From the NCBI GenBank assembly GCA_047621325.1, contig JBLHLT010000016.1, positions 25,837 through 89,836 of the forward strand: a DNA stretch of 64,000 nucleotides, read 5' to 3'. A program made the position numbers and the translations under genes. The notes below the pieces were generated by a model. The model was not told the origin of the DNA and did not search any database. It saw only the letters and a list, made by a program, of their open reading frames with translations. This document shows, one piece after another, positions 35,814-44,887 of the stretch. This DNA is from Bermanella sp047621325. Its GTDB lineage: Bacteria; Pseudomonadota; Gammaproteobacteria; Pseudomonadales; Oceanobacteraceae. The number at the start of each line of letters is the position of its first letter. The first letter of the stretch is position 1.

Positions 35814-36170
35814 TTAGCTATTGAGTGGACGATTTGGGTTTTCGTCTTCATCTTCATAGTCACGCAACTGGTGAAACGATTGTAGAACTAACTGGATGGC
35901 TTCCATTTTTTTTACAAGGCTTGTGAGTAGCATTTCATAAGCGACATCTTGTTGCTCTGGCAGAGCTTTAAAATCGACATCGATTTCTTCCATGTAAGGT
36001 AAAAATCGGTTACCCGTAGTGGTAAATAAACTCTCTTCAGGAAAAATAGCTTTGAACTTGGCTTTATTTTCTTGCGATAGACCATCTAAAATTTCATCGG
36101 CCTGTAAAGCAAAAGGCACAATCGCTTTTAATGCGTCTTCAATGCGTTGGTTAATGACGTTTTCACTCAT
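35814..36170 (-). CDS. Hypothetical acidic protein (118 aa)
   Basis: I do not recognise this family. It is a small, acidic, mostly helical soluble protein without signal peptide or Cys. Residues 30-60 (LSQENKAKFKAIFPEESLF) and the ending LRDYEDEDENPNRPLNS are the notable features. The start is ATG 36170. It is the upstream part of a monocistron sharing the terminator with the desaturase gene. Confidence 0.65.
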   Translation of the reverse strand: MSENVINQRIEDALKAIVPFALQADEILDGLSQENKAKFKAIFPEESLFTTTGNRFLPYMEEIDVDFKALPEQQDVAYEMLLTSLVKKMEAIQLVLQSFHQLRDYEDEDENPNRPLNS

Positions 36171-36240
36171 GGTAATCTTCTTAAATTTAATAATGGGTTA
36201 AACATACTGGGCTAAGCCGCCACTTGCAACCTACGTAAGA

Positions 36241-37098
36241 TTAAGGATGCAAGCCGATGCTGAATAAAATCATATTGGCATTGGCGATACTGACTTCTTG
36301 ACTGGTCGCTGAATCGTTATTTAAATCTATTTTTCGCTCAAAGGACTTACCGGCTTCAAGGGTTAACCAAAATTTATCCACAAGGTTACGGCGAACCCCA
36401 AATGTGGCAACCCAACTACTATAGGATAAATTGATTCTTTGATTGTTCTCAGCTTCATAGCGCCAATTACCACCTAATGGGACGATAGCTGAAAATACAC
36501 TCCAGTTTTGATTCGCGCGATGTTCGATCTTAGTAACCGGAAAGCCTAAGTCATAACGGGTCTGCGGGCTTGATTGATAGCTATAAGCCACCATAGGAAT
36601 CGGTTTGTACTCACCAAATAAACGGTTTATACCTGCGCCAACAGTATAGCTATGGGGTGATTCATCTTTGTATCGCCATAATATAAGCCCCATTAATGAA
36701 TACGATTGTTCATCCTTTGCTTCTAAGTCTGTATGCCAACTGGGGGTGATATTTAACACTCGTGTCCAGTTGTCATTATATTTCTCGATGAACAGCATTG
36801 GCAGTTTAATACTGTACAAAGTTTTTTCATTAAAATTTGGGTTAGGCAATTCAAATGTAGATTGCTCTATCGCCACTTGAGGGATAAACATTTGCCCCAG
36901 TAAATCGTATTTACCGATGGGTAAGTTAATACTGCTACGTTGAATGGCAAGCTGGTATTCGCTGTCAGCAATGGGTGCTTTATTAATGGTCTGATGTTTC
37001 ATTCCCATTGCCATGAGAGATGGAGTTGTGAGTGCGGTGCCTTCAGCTGTCGCCATGCTGCTGAGCATAAAAAGAACGAAAATACGCAAAATAGGCAT
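36241..37098 (-). CDS. Predicted outer-membrane beta-barrel protein (DUF6268-like)
   Basis: A 285-aa exported protein with a signal peptide (MPILRIFVLFMLSSMATA). The body is alternating hydrophobic strands, e.g. SLMGLILWRYKDES and TVGAGINRLFGEYKP, as in small outer-membrane barrels; the pattern recalls DUF6268, though that name is from memory. The C-terminus is LFSIGLHP, not the classic terminal Phe. Function unknown. Confidence 0.65.
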   Translation of the reverse strand: MPILRIFVLFMLSSMATAEGTALTTPSLMAMGMKHQTINKAPIADSEYQLAIQRSSINLPIGKYDLLGQMFIPQVAIEQSTFELPNPNFNEKTLYSIKLPMLFIEKYNDNWTRVLNITPSWHTDLEAKDEQSYSLMGLILWRYKDESPHSYTVGAGINRLFGEYKPIPMVAYSYQSSPQTRYDLGFPVTKIEHRANQNWSVFSAIVPLGGNWRYEAENNQRINLSYSSWVATFGVRRNLVDKFWLTLEAGKSFERKIDLNNDSATSQEVSIANANMILFSIGLHP

Positions 37099-37188
37099 AG
37101 AAATTAGGGTGTCAAAGGTGAGGGGCGAAGTATACCGTAAAAGCGCTGTGATATTGAGGGTGAATTAACGCGATTAGCAAATGAACTC

Positions 37189-37220
37189 AACGGCTCTTTT
37201 AATAATTTATAAGAGCCGTT
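37189..37220 (-). terminator. Hairpin after the saccharopine-dehydrogenase-like gene
   Basis: AACGGCTCTT (37189-37198) pairs perfectly with AAGAGCCGTT (37211-37220), 10 bp, 17 nt past the minus-strand stop. The following T content is low, so it is a weaker terminator. Confidence 0.6.
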
Positions 37221-37237
37221 CCGTTGTTCGCAGGAGG

Positions 37238-38464
37238 TTAGCTTTCTAACACCTCAAAGGTTAAGCCGCTTTTATCAATCAAACGTTGAATAAGATCATC
37301 TTGATAAATAGTGGCAGGGGTCCAAAAACCACCGGCTTTGTCTTCTTTTTTTATGCTGGCCAAGCAGGCAGCGGCTTGGCCTAACATTTTAGCGGTGCTG
37401 CCATAGCCGGGATCGCGATCACCCGTTACTTTGACTTTAATGACTTGGCCATCATCGGTTTTACCCACAAAGCGATAATCAAAGCAGCCTTTTAATTGTT
37501 CTTCAGGGGTTGGGCCTTCACCGGGCTTGGGTAAAACAAAACGCTCTAAAATCCAGCGTGTTGGTTTAATCGCCGCAAGCAGCATAAAAATATTTAAACC
37601 CCAGCCCATGTTGCGTGAACCGGTTTTTCCTTTTCTACCTTTGCCCATCAACATGGCTTCACTGTAAGAAAAATCACCGCCATACGCTTTTTTAGCCAAT
37701 GCATTGCTGCGATGTACGACGCGGGTGTTAACCGCAGCCATGACAAATGGGCCAATCCATTGATCAAAGTCTTCATCGAACTGTGAACCATTAATATTTT
37801 CTTGGCGTCGCTTAAAGCCGTGACCGCTTGGGCAAATACTGTAAGGGTTTTGTAGTTCTTTGCGCAGTGCAGGATCTTTCGCCGCTTCTCTTGCGATGTT
37901 TACCATGCTAGCGACGGTGCCACCACTGGCCCCACCCTTTAAGCGTGCAACGCGAAGTTTAACGTCATTGCACATTTTGCCAAACTTGGCTTGCGCGTGT
38001 TGTTGTAAAAAGTACACACCAAGGTCAGAGGGAATCGAATCAAAACCACTGCAATGCACAATACGTGCGCCGGTTTGTTTCGCGGTGGTTTCGTATTTAT
38101 CAACCATGCGTTTATACCATTGCACTTCACCGGTTAAGTCACAGTAATCAGTGCCGCTGTCGACACAGGCTTTTACCAGTGGTTCGCCAAATAGTGCATA
38201 CGGACCGACGGTTGAAACCACCACGCGAGTTTGTTTGACCATGGCAATCAGTTGCTGCTCGTTGGCGGCATCGGCAACGATATGCGCAATTTCATGCGCG
38301 CCGTGTCTTTGTTTGGTTTCAATTAATTTATGTTCACTGCGCCCAGCAATGGCCCATTTTAAATCACTGCTGTCGCCAAATTGGCTCATCATGTATCCGG
38401 TTAAAATATCACCTACAAAACTGGTGGCACCAAATAAAATAATATCGTATTGGGGGTTGGACAT
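37238..38464 (-). CDS. Saccharopine dehydrogenase-like NADP-binding oxidoreductase
   Basis: A 408-aa protein with the N-terminal dinucleotide fold IILFGATSFVGDIL, then DYCDLTGEV and FDSIPSDLG, as in the saccharopine-dehydrogenase family including mycobacterial trans-acting enoyl reductases. The substrate is unknown. The open frame extends to 38575, but ATG 38464, preceded by GAGG, gives a family-sized start; the extra N-terminus is unlike the family. Confidence 0.85.
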   Translation of the reverse strand: MSNPQYDIILFGATSFVGDILTGYMMSQFGDSSDLKWAIAGRSEHKLIETKQRHGAHEIAHIVADAANEQQLIAMVKQTRVVVSTVGPYALFGEPLVKACVDSGTDYCDLTGEVQWYKRMVDKYETTAKQTGARIVHCSGFDSIPSDLGVYFLQQHAQAKFGKMCNDVKLRVARLKGGASGGTVASMVNIAREAAKDPALRKELQNPYSICPSGHGFKRRQENINGSQFDEDFDQWIGPFVMAAVNTRVVHRSNALAKKAYGGDFSYSEAMLMGKGRKGKTGSRNMGWGLNIFMLLAAIKPTRWILERFVLPKPGEGPTPEEQLKGCFDYRFVGKTDDGQVIKVKVTGDRDPGYGSTAKMLGQAAACLASIKKEDKAGGFWTPATIYQDDLIQRLIDKSGLTFEVLES

Positions 38465-38626
38465 GATTACCTCGTTCTTTTTATTGTTAACTAGAGTAAG
38501 CCTTGCAAGCACTGTAGCAAGACCCCGCTTTAAACAAAAGAGCGTAGCTTGAAACAAAAAAACGGCATTGTTCAAGGTATAAATAGGGAGGAGGGAGGAC
38601 TATAAGCCGTGTTAATAATGGCGCTG

Positions 38627-39112
38627 TTAGTGTAACTGACTAATTTGATAGCGCAGGCCGTTAGCCAGTTGAAATTCATCTTCAAGGTAGCGGCTGAGAA
38701 TGGCTTGAGTCATGGGACTGTTAGGCGAAATAATTTGAACATTGAGGTTTTCCCAATGAATATTCATACCCCCTGCAGTGGGTGCCAATAGCACCCATAA
38801 TTGGGGTTTATTGGTGGTGCCTTTTATTACATCGAGTTTAACCAGAGCGCCAAGGTATATCGCATCGTCTTGTTCGAATGCTTTAGGTTTAAAATGATGC
38901 AGCTTAGTGATGGCGTCTTTTAGTTCTTGAATACGCCGTGCTTGGCCTTCTGCCAGATACGCGTGTTCTAACCCGAGTGTGTCATATTGAGTTTCGGCTT
39001 TGCTTTGTTCATGGGTGGCCCCTTTGTGGGCTTCATCGGCTGCGGCCAACGCATGCTCAAGCGCGAGGGTTAGCTCCGTGATGATTTGTGTAACCAGTGC
39101 CGACTTATCCAT
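38627..39112 (-). CDS. GreA/GreB-like small protein
   Basis: A 161-aa protein with an N-terminal helical hairpin (TQYDTLGLEHAYLAEGQARR) and a C-terminal beta domain (LGALVKLDVIKG, ending SPNSPMTQAIL). The layout matches GreA/GreB-type proteins, in which the coiled coil enters the RNA polymerase secondary channel. The acidic tip of true GreA is not obvious, so anti-arrest activity is uncertain. A role as a Gre-like polymerase-binding factor is an inference. Confidence 0.6.
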   Translation of the reverse strand: MDKSALVTQIITELTLALEHALAAADEAHKGATHEQSKAETQYDTLGLEHAYLAEGQARRIQELKDAITKLHHFKPKAFEQDDAIYLGALVKLDVIKGTTNKPQLWVLLAPTAGGMNIHWENLNVQIISPNSPMTQAILSRYLEDEFQLANGLRYQISQLH

Positions 39113-39175
39113 GAATCTCTATCACAGTGGGTGAGGCGCTATGGTAGCGCAACTCACCAATTGATAAAACGAGCT

Positions 39176-39886
39176 TTATTGTGGTGGGTCAATTTGATTA
39201 AAAATACTGTTATTAATGCGATACCAGCCTGCAATGCTGTAGCGTAAATGGCTTGCTGGCAGTACCTCATGGGGAAAGTCTTCACTTAAGAAAACAACCA
39301 AAGTGCCAAAGTTAGGGTTGATCCTTAAATACTCTTGCTCACCTTTGTTAGGGTTGTAAACCACTAGCTCGCCACCAAAGTGGGGTTGCCAGTTAGGGTT
39401 AAGATACAACACGGTACTTAGGCGACGATTGGCCTGACCTTTAAAGGCATCGACATGTTTTTTATAGAAAGCGCCTGGCTGATACTGGGCAAAGTGACTT
39501 TCGTAGCTGAATAAACCCAGCATTAATGAACGGTTCAAATGGGTTTTAAGGCCGTTCATCCACTCAAACCACAAGTTTTCACTTGGATGCTGTGGGTCTA
39601 GCCAGTGAATTTGGTCGCGGCGAACAAACTGGTTGATTTGGTGGTCTTGCTTACGGCCGGTGCCTGCATCGTTAAATTCGTATTCAGGCAGCGATGCCAC
39701 CCGCGCTAACAGCGGTGCAATAGTGGCCATTGGCAGTGCGTCTTCAATTACACTGATGCCATGTAACGCGATATCGTTTTCGATTTTCTCGTAGACACTA
39801 AAGCTACTCGGGTTAATATCTTCGGCGTACATGACGGCGTTGTCCATTGATAACAAAGCCGCGTATTCTAGGGGAAGTTTGTTCAT
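39176..39886 (-). CDS. 2OG-Fe(II) oxygenase (prolyl hydroxylase type)
   Basis: A 236-aa protein with the iron/2OG set: HVD (His144, Asp146), His206 (FPHEVLP) and Arg215 (RYSIAGWYR), spaced as in P4H-type enzymes. The substrate, possibly a protein proline, is unknown. ATG 39886 is used; Met14 is an alternative. It is divergent from the DUF6942-like gene. Confidence 0.85.
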   Translation of the reverse strand: MNKLPLEYAALLSMDNAVMYAEDINPSSFSVYEKIENDIALHGISVIEDALPMATIAPLLARVASLPEYEFNDAGTGRKQDHQINQFVRRDQIHWLDPQHPSENLWFEWMNGLKTHLNRSLMLGLFSYESHFAQYQPGAFYKKHVDAFKGQANRRLSTVLYLNPNWQPHFGGELVVYNPNKGEQEYLRINPNFGTLVVFLSEDFPHEVLPASHLRYSIAGWYRINNSIFNQIDPPQ

Positions 39887-39968
39887 GGCAGGGTGATATA
39901 TTTTAATCCTAACGATTAAAATGCATTGTTGTAATGTAGCGGGATCGATCAGTGAAAATAGGTGGTTT

Positions 39969-40550
39969 ATGTTAATTGGGCTGGGGGATGTTCAGCAGCG
40001 AGCACAGCGATTAAGTATTCGTGTGTACATTGCCAATCGGCCACCCATGCCGCCATATGATATAACCGATGGTTGTATGCCAATGCAAACGGGTGATATT
40101 GCCGCAATCGCACAGCACACGGGTAATCATTGGCGTAAGGTTTTTAATGTTTATGCCAAAATTATGCATGAATTTATGCAGGCATTGCAGGCTCGTGCGG
40201 TTATTAAAGACGACGCGCCGCATTATAAAGTAGCCCTACAAACCTATGACACATGGCAAGCCTATCGTGATCATCAATTACTGCAAGCAAACAGCGCCAC
40301 TGCATTATTGTTTAGTGAACCTACCGTAGAATCAAATAACACGCTGCACATTATTATGGGTAAAGGTTATGCGCAGCAGTTAGGGTTTGATTACCAAGCA
40401 CCTTATTTAGTAGAGCATGAGCACGCCGACTTTGCCTGTTACAGCGATCAAAGCGTGATCTTGTGCCCTTATTTCGATTATCGCCAGCTAAGTAATGCAA
40501 AAATTTCAACGCTAGTTAGCATCATGTTGTCGTTACTTGATATTAAATAA
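39969..40550 (+). CDS. Uncharacterised protein (possible DUF6942)
   Basis: A 193-aa soluble protein starting MLIGLGDVQQRAQ. Distinctive stretches are YIANRPPMPPYDITDG and TGNHWRKVFNVYAK, and the C-terminal part ends in a helical SIMLSLLDIK. I associate these with DUF6942 but cannot confirm it. A start at 39921 is possible; AGGTGG lies upstream of ATG 39969. The gene is divergent from the 2OG oxygenase. Confidence 0.6.
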   Translation: MLIGLGDVQQRAQRLSIRVYIANRPPMPPYDITDGCMPMQTGDIAAIAQHTGNHWRKVFNVYAKIMHEFMQALQARAVIKDDAPHYKVALQTYDTWQAYRDHQLLQANSATALLFSEPTVESNNTLHIIMGKGYAQQLGFDYQAPYLVEHEHADFACYSDQSVILCPYFDYRQLSNAKISTLVSIMLSLLDIK

Positions 40551-40609
40551 GTAAAAAAATTATTATTAATTTGCTATTTTTTGCCAGAAGAACAAAAAGA
40601 GATTAAGCA

Positions 40610-41509
40610 TTGATTATTTTAAGTAGCGTTATTCTTTTAGTGTTTCTATTGATTGCCACAGCAATAATGAAACCCCTGTGGATCATGAACTACCTTGCCC
40701 CTAGGTTTCACTGCAAACGTATCAAAAATCTGCCCTATAATTCTGATTCACGACACACACTGGACTTGTATGTGCCCAAACATAAAAAAAGTGACGACAT
40801 TATTGTGTTTGTGCATGGCGGGTCGTGGGATACCGGCAATAAAAACGAATACCAATTTGCAGGCCTTGCGTTAAGCGAGTTAGGTTATGTCACGGCACTG
40901 CCGAACTACCGGTTATACCCACAAGTGACGTTTCCACAATTTATAGATGATGTCGCAAAAGCCATTGCAAGCTTACCAAAACACTTAGCCTTACAAGGCA
41001 TCACGCAACAACAAACCCCGAATATCATTCTAATTGGTCACAGCGCAGGCGCCCATACTGCCGCCATGTTAGCGACGGATACACGTTACCTTGCTAAGGC
41101 AGATGCGCAGATTCATTTAAAAGCCTGCATTGGTTTGGCAGGGCCTTATGACTTACCACTGGATGACCCGCTAGTCGTAGGCAAATTTGATGGTGTCGAG
41201 CTACATGACATATCTGAGCAACAAATAGATCTAGGTCATGAACATAACGCCCATGAAGCCAATCCAATTAATTTGGCCACTAAAGATACGCCACCTATGT
41301 GTTTAATTCACGGAGATGACGATGAAACCGTAGGGCCATATCACTCAGAGCGACTGGCCAAAATGTTGTCGTATTTACAGGTGCCCCATCAGTACATTAC
41401 TTATCCTATGGTCGATCACCGTAAGCTAGTTGGGGGGATGTCGATTTTTGGGCGCAGATTAAATCCTGTATTCAAAGACATTCAGGAATATTTACATACA
41501 TTACGCTAG
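40610..41509 (+). CDS. Membrane-anchored alpha/beta hydrolase (esterase, BD-FAE/Aes-like)
   Basis: A 299-aa hydrolase with one N-terminal hydrophobic segment (about 1-25), the oxyanion region FVHGGSWDTGN, the nucleophile elbow GHSAGAHTA, the acid HGDDDETV and the His in VDHRKLVGG. Carboxylesterase activity is expected. The start is TTG 40610; a later Met (residue 20) would delete most of the anchor. Single gene. Confidence 0.82.
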   Translation: MIILSSVILLVFLLIATAIMKPLWIMNYLAPRFHCKRIKNLPYNSDSRHTLDLYVPKHKKSDDIIVFVHGGSWDTGNKNEYQFAGLALSELGYVTALPNYRLYPQVTFPQFIDDVAKAIASLPKHLALQGITQQQTPNIILIGHSAGAHTAAMLATDTRYLAKADAQIHLKACIGLAGPYDLPLDDPLVVGKFDGVELHDISEQQIDLGHEHNAHEANPINLATKDTPPMCLIHGDDDETVGPYHSERLAKMLSYLQVPHQYITYPMVDHRKLVGGMSIFGRRLNPVFKDIQEYLHTLR

Positions 41510-41617
41510 TGCTAAAACATGAATCAAGGCTAATTTGGCGGTTGTGGAAGTTTATTCCTGAACGAATACCCGTTAGACTTGCCGCAAAGCTCAACAGCAT
41601 ACAATAAGGATTCATAC

Positions 41618-42124
41618 ATGCTCGCCATGCTTGCCAAATTACTAAAAATACTCAATAGCGATGCCTCACCCGGACAAATAGCATTAGGCTTTGCATTTGC
41701 ACTTTTTGTGGGGCTCACACCGTTTTTTAGTTTACATAACGTATTTGTATTTCTATTGGTGTGTGTTATTCGTGTGAACCTAGGGGGCTTCTTCTTAGCT
41801 TCAGCTGTATTTGCACTGTTGGCCTTTTTACTTGACCCATTATCCATTTCGCTGGGTGAATATTTATTAAGCCACCCAGAACTACAAACACTCTGGACAG
41901 CGCTCTATCAAAGCGATGTATGGCGAGCGTTTAAATTTAATCACACCTTATTAATTGGCAGTGTCGCGTTATCGTTAATATTGTTTATTCCAGTTTGGAT
42001 TGCCTTTACGGTACTAATTAAATTGTATCGCACAAAATTAATGGCTTGGTTTGAAAAACTTAAAATAGTGAAGTTTTTAAAAGCCAGTAAGTTTTACCAA
42101 GCATACGAACGATTAGGAGCCTAA
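41618..42124 (+). CDS. TIGR03546 family membrane protein
   Basis: A 168-aa membrane protein with three to four hydrophobic segments, opening MLAMLAKLLKILNSDASPGQIALG, which I recognise as TIGR03546 (DUF2062-like). The start is ATG 41618, 7 nt after AAGGA; the frame is open 13 codons upstream. It sits directly before the TIGR03545 gene (one-base gap), a pairing conserved in the families' definitions. Function is unknown. Confidence 0.8.
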   Translation: MLAMLAKLLKILNSDASPGQIALGFAFALFVGLTPFFSLHNVFVFLLVCVIRVNLGGFFLASAVFALLAFLLDPLSISLGEYLLSHPELQTLWTALYQSDVWRAFKFNHTLLIGSVALSLILFIPVWIAFTVLIKLYRTKLMAWFEKLKIVKFLKASKFYQAYERLGA

Positions 42125-42125
42125 C

Positions 42126-44042
42126 ATGACAAAATGGATTCGTTGGTCAGGCCTAATTGGGTTTGTTGTTGTTAGTGCATTAATGGTGTGTTTTTGGCTA
42201 TTTGCCGCAGGGCCGTTAACTAAACTAGCAATAGAGAGTTTTGGCAGTGATGCGTTAGGCGCCAAAGTCGATGTCGCCGATGTGTCGTTTGGGTTTAACC
42301 CTATGACCATAACCGTAACCGGTGTGCAATTAACCGATAAAGATCAACCGATGGAAAACATCTTTAGTTTTCAGCGAGCGGTAGCCAACATTGAACCGTT
42401 TCCGTTGTTACTGGGTAAAGCGATTATTCCAGAGTTAACCCTTGAAGGCGTCGCCACTGGCACACCGCGCAAGGTATCGGGAGCATTGGTAAAAGTGGCC
42501 GCTAAAAAAGAAGATGACAGAAAAAGTGAAGGTGATGTCGCGCAAGCCGCACAAACTATAGCCGAGCCAGAATCAAAAGCCTTACCAAGTGCCGATGAAA
42601 TATTAGCGCGTGAATCGCTATTAACCGAGCAAGCCGGTGACGCATTTCAAGGTGCCTACGACAATCACTCTAAGGCCATAGAGCAAGCATTAGAAAATTT
42701 ACCCACAGAAAACTCAATCAAACAATATGAAACCCGTCTGAACCAAATACTCAAAGGCAAGTTCAAAAGTCTTGACGACTTTAAGCAACGTAAAAAAGAT
42801 TTAGATGCACTTAAAGCACAATTTAAACAAGACAAACAAGCCATTGCCGATGCAAAGAGTGCCATCAGTCAAGGCAAATCTGATTTAAAGCAAAAATTCG
42901 ACACGCTAAAGTCAGCGCCTAAACAAGATTTAAATAATATTAAAAGCAAATACACCCTAGACGGCGCCGGAGCCAGCAATTTAACCGCGCTGTTGTTTGG
43001 TGACGATGCTGGTGGCTATGCACAAACCACACTGGAATATTACGAAAAAGTACGCCCCTTACTTGTCGACGATGAAGCCAAAGCCAATAAAGACGAGCTA
43101 AAAGCTAAGCGTTTAGAAGGTCGGTTTGTACCATTTAAAACCGATCGACCTCAGCCTGATTTTTGGGTGAAAACTATGAGCTTCACCATGAGTCTGCCAA
43201 AAATGGGAGATCAAAAACAATCACTAGGCGAAGTGGCGGTCAAAGTACTGGATATCACACATCAGCAAGACGTGATCAACCGACCAACGCTAGTAAAAGG
43301 CCAAGGCATTAACTTAAACAATATACAGTCGCTTACCATTGATGGTGTGTTAGACCACAGAACCTCACCCGGTAAAGACAGTTTCACCTTAGCAGTGAAC
43401 GACTGGCAACTAAGCAAAGTTAAGTTGGGTTTAGCGGGCTTAAAAATGGACTCAAGCCTGACAGACATCAGCGCCAAAGGTTATGTTAGTGCAGGGCAGC
43501 TTAAGGTCGATGGCCAAGCCCGTTTTAACCAGGCTAAATTCAGCAGCAAAGACCGCACGGTATTAGCTAAAGAAATGGTAGCAGCACTTAAGACCATTAA
43601 TACCTTTACCGTAAATGGTCAGGCAAAAGGGGATTTAACCGACCCAAGTATGAGCATTAATAGTGACCTTGATAAACAGCTGAGTGCGGCATTTGATCAA
43701 CGTATTGCGCAAAAACAAAAAGAACTAGAAGCCAAACTAAAAGCCAAGTTGAATGACAAGCTCATGAGTTATGCAGGTGACTACCAAGACCAGTTAAAGC
43801 AACTTAACCTGACAGAAGGCAGTTTATCGAGTAAAGGCAAAGCCATCGAAAAACTAGGTAAGCAAGAGTTGGCCAACTACGAAGACCAGTTAAAAGCAGA
43901 AGCAAAAGAAAAAGCAGACGCCGAGAAAGCAAGGGCCAAAGCCAAGGCCGACGCTGAAAAAGCAAGAGCCAAAGCCGACGCAGACCGTAAACAGAAAGAA
44001 ATTGAGAAAAAAGCAAAAGAGAAATTAAAAGATTTATTTTAA
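42126..44042 (+). CDS. TIGR03545 family protein
   Basis: A 638-aa protein anchored by an N-terminal membrane segment (about 8-30), followed by an AsmA-like N-domain (VDVADVSFGFNPMTITVTGV) and long Lys/Asp-rich helical regions. The C-terminus is repetitive, KAKADAEKARAKADADR, likely coiled coil. It follows the TIGR03546 gene without a gap, so the two proteins likely act together at the inner membrane. The AsmA-like similarity suggests lipid handling, but that is inference. Confidence 0.83.
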   Translation: MTKWIRWSGLIGFVVVSALMVCFWLFAAGPLTKLAIESFGSDALGAKVDVADVSFGFNPMTITVTGVQLTDKDQPMENIFSFQRAVANIEPFPLLLGKAIIPELTLEGVATGTPRKVSGALVKVAAKKEDDRKSEGDVAQAAQTIAEPESKALPSADEILARESLLTEQAGDAFQGAYDNHSKAIEQALENLPTENSIKQYETRLNQILKGKFKSLDDFKQRKKDLDALKAQFKQDKQAIADAKSAISQGKSDLKQKFDTLKSAPKQDLNNIKSKYTLDGAGASNLTALLFGDDAGGYAQTTLEYYEKVRPLLVDDEAKANKDELKAKRLEGRFVPFKTDRPQPDFWVKTMSFTMSLPKMGDQKQSLGEVAVKVLDITHQQDVINRPTLVKGQGINLNNIQSLTIDGVLDHRTSPGKDSFTLAVNDWQLSKVKLGLAGLKMDSSLTDISAKGYVSAGQLKVDGQARFNQAKFSSKDRTVLAKEMVAALKTINTFTVNGQAKGDLTDPSMSINSDLDKQLSAAFDQRIAQKQKELEAKLKAKLNDKLMSYAGDYQDQLKQLNLTEGSLSSKGKAIEKLGKQELANYEDQLKAEAKEKADAEKARAKAKADAEKARAKADADRKQKEIEKKAKEKLKDLF

Positions 44043-44057
44043 TTCTATTATCTACTT

Positions 44058-44088
44058 AAAAGGCCATCTCATGATGGCCTTTTTTAGT
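44058..44088 (+). terminator. Terminator after the TIGR03545 gene
   Basis: AAAAGGCCATC (44058-44068) pairs with GATGGCCTTTT (44073-44083), loop TCAT, then a continuing T-run. Confidence 0.92.
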
Positions 44089-44131
44089 TGATCTATACTG
44101 TATTTTGCAACGCCCCGTATTTGGAGACGTT

Positions 44132-44881
44132 ATGTCCAGCTGTTTACGCATACTATTAGTGATGAGTTTATTTATCCCTATCATTAGTTATGCCCAAGAA
44201 AAGATCGTATATTTTACGAGCCTAGAATGGCCCCCATACAGCGGTGCTGATTTACCCCATCAAGGTAAAACCATTCAACGTGCTACCGAGATATTTGCTG
44301 CGCAGGGTTACACCTTAAAAGTCGATTTTTATCCATGGAGTCGTGCCGTCAAATTAGGCTTAGATGAGAAAAGTAAATACAGTGGTTACTTCCCGGAATA
44401 TTTTGATAAATCATTGTTGGCTGAGTGTGCTTTCTCAGAAGCTATTGGCTTTAGCCCCCTTGGCTTTGCTCAATTAAAAGACGCGCCAGTAACATGGAAA
44501 ACGTTAGATGATATCGCTCAGCTGCCCAAGATAGGCGTAGTACGTGATTACATTAACAGCGTTGAATTAGATGCCCGCATTGCCAGTGGTAATATTAAGA
44601 GTGATGAAGCAAGCAGTGATGTTGAGAATATAAAAAAGCTAGGTGGGAAACGTTTTCCGTTAATGGTGATTGATGAACGCGTTTTACATTATTGGTTAGA
44701 TCATGACCCTGCACTGGCGTCGCTGAAAGGGAGAATTGAATTTAACGGACAGTTGCTCGATAAAAAGAACCTTTATTTATGCTTTAAAAAAACAGATCAC
44801 GATAAAATAATATTAAAAATATTTAATGACGGTTTAACCCAACAACAGGTGAAATCGTTTATGCGTCAGTCTTTAAAATAA
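44132..44881 (+). CDS. Periplasmic solute-binding protein (family 3 type)
   Basis: A 249-aa exported protein with a signal peptide (MSSCLRILLVMSLFIPIISYA, cleaved before QEK). The body opens VYFTSLEWPPYSG, a common SBP_bac_3 start, and includes FYPWSRAVKLG. No ABC permease or ATPase gene is adjacent, so it may be an orphan binding or sensor protein. ATG 44132 is preferred because GGAG lies 6 nt upstream. Confidence 0.75.
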   Translation: MSSCLRILLVMSLFIPIISYAQEKIVYFTSLEWPPYSGADLPHQGKTIQRATEIFAAQGYTLKVDFYPWSRAVKLGLDEKSKYSGYFPEYFDKSLLAECAFSEAIGFSPLGFAQLKDAPVTWKTLDDIAQLPKIGVVRDYINSVELDARIASGNIKSDEASSDVENIKKLGGKRFPLMVIDERVLHYWLDHDPALASLKGRIEFNGQLLDKKNLYLCFKKTDHDKIILKIFNDGLTQQQVKSFMRQSLK

Positions 44882-44887
44882 CAAAAT

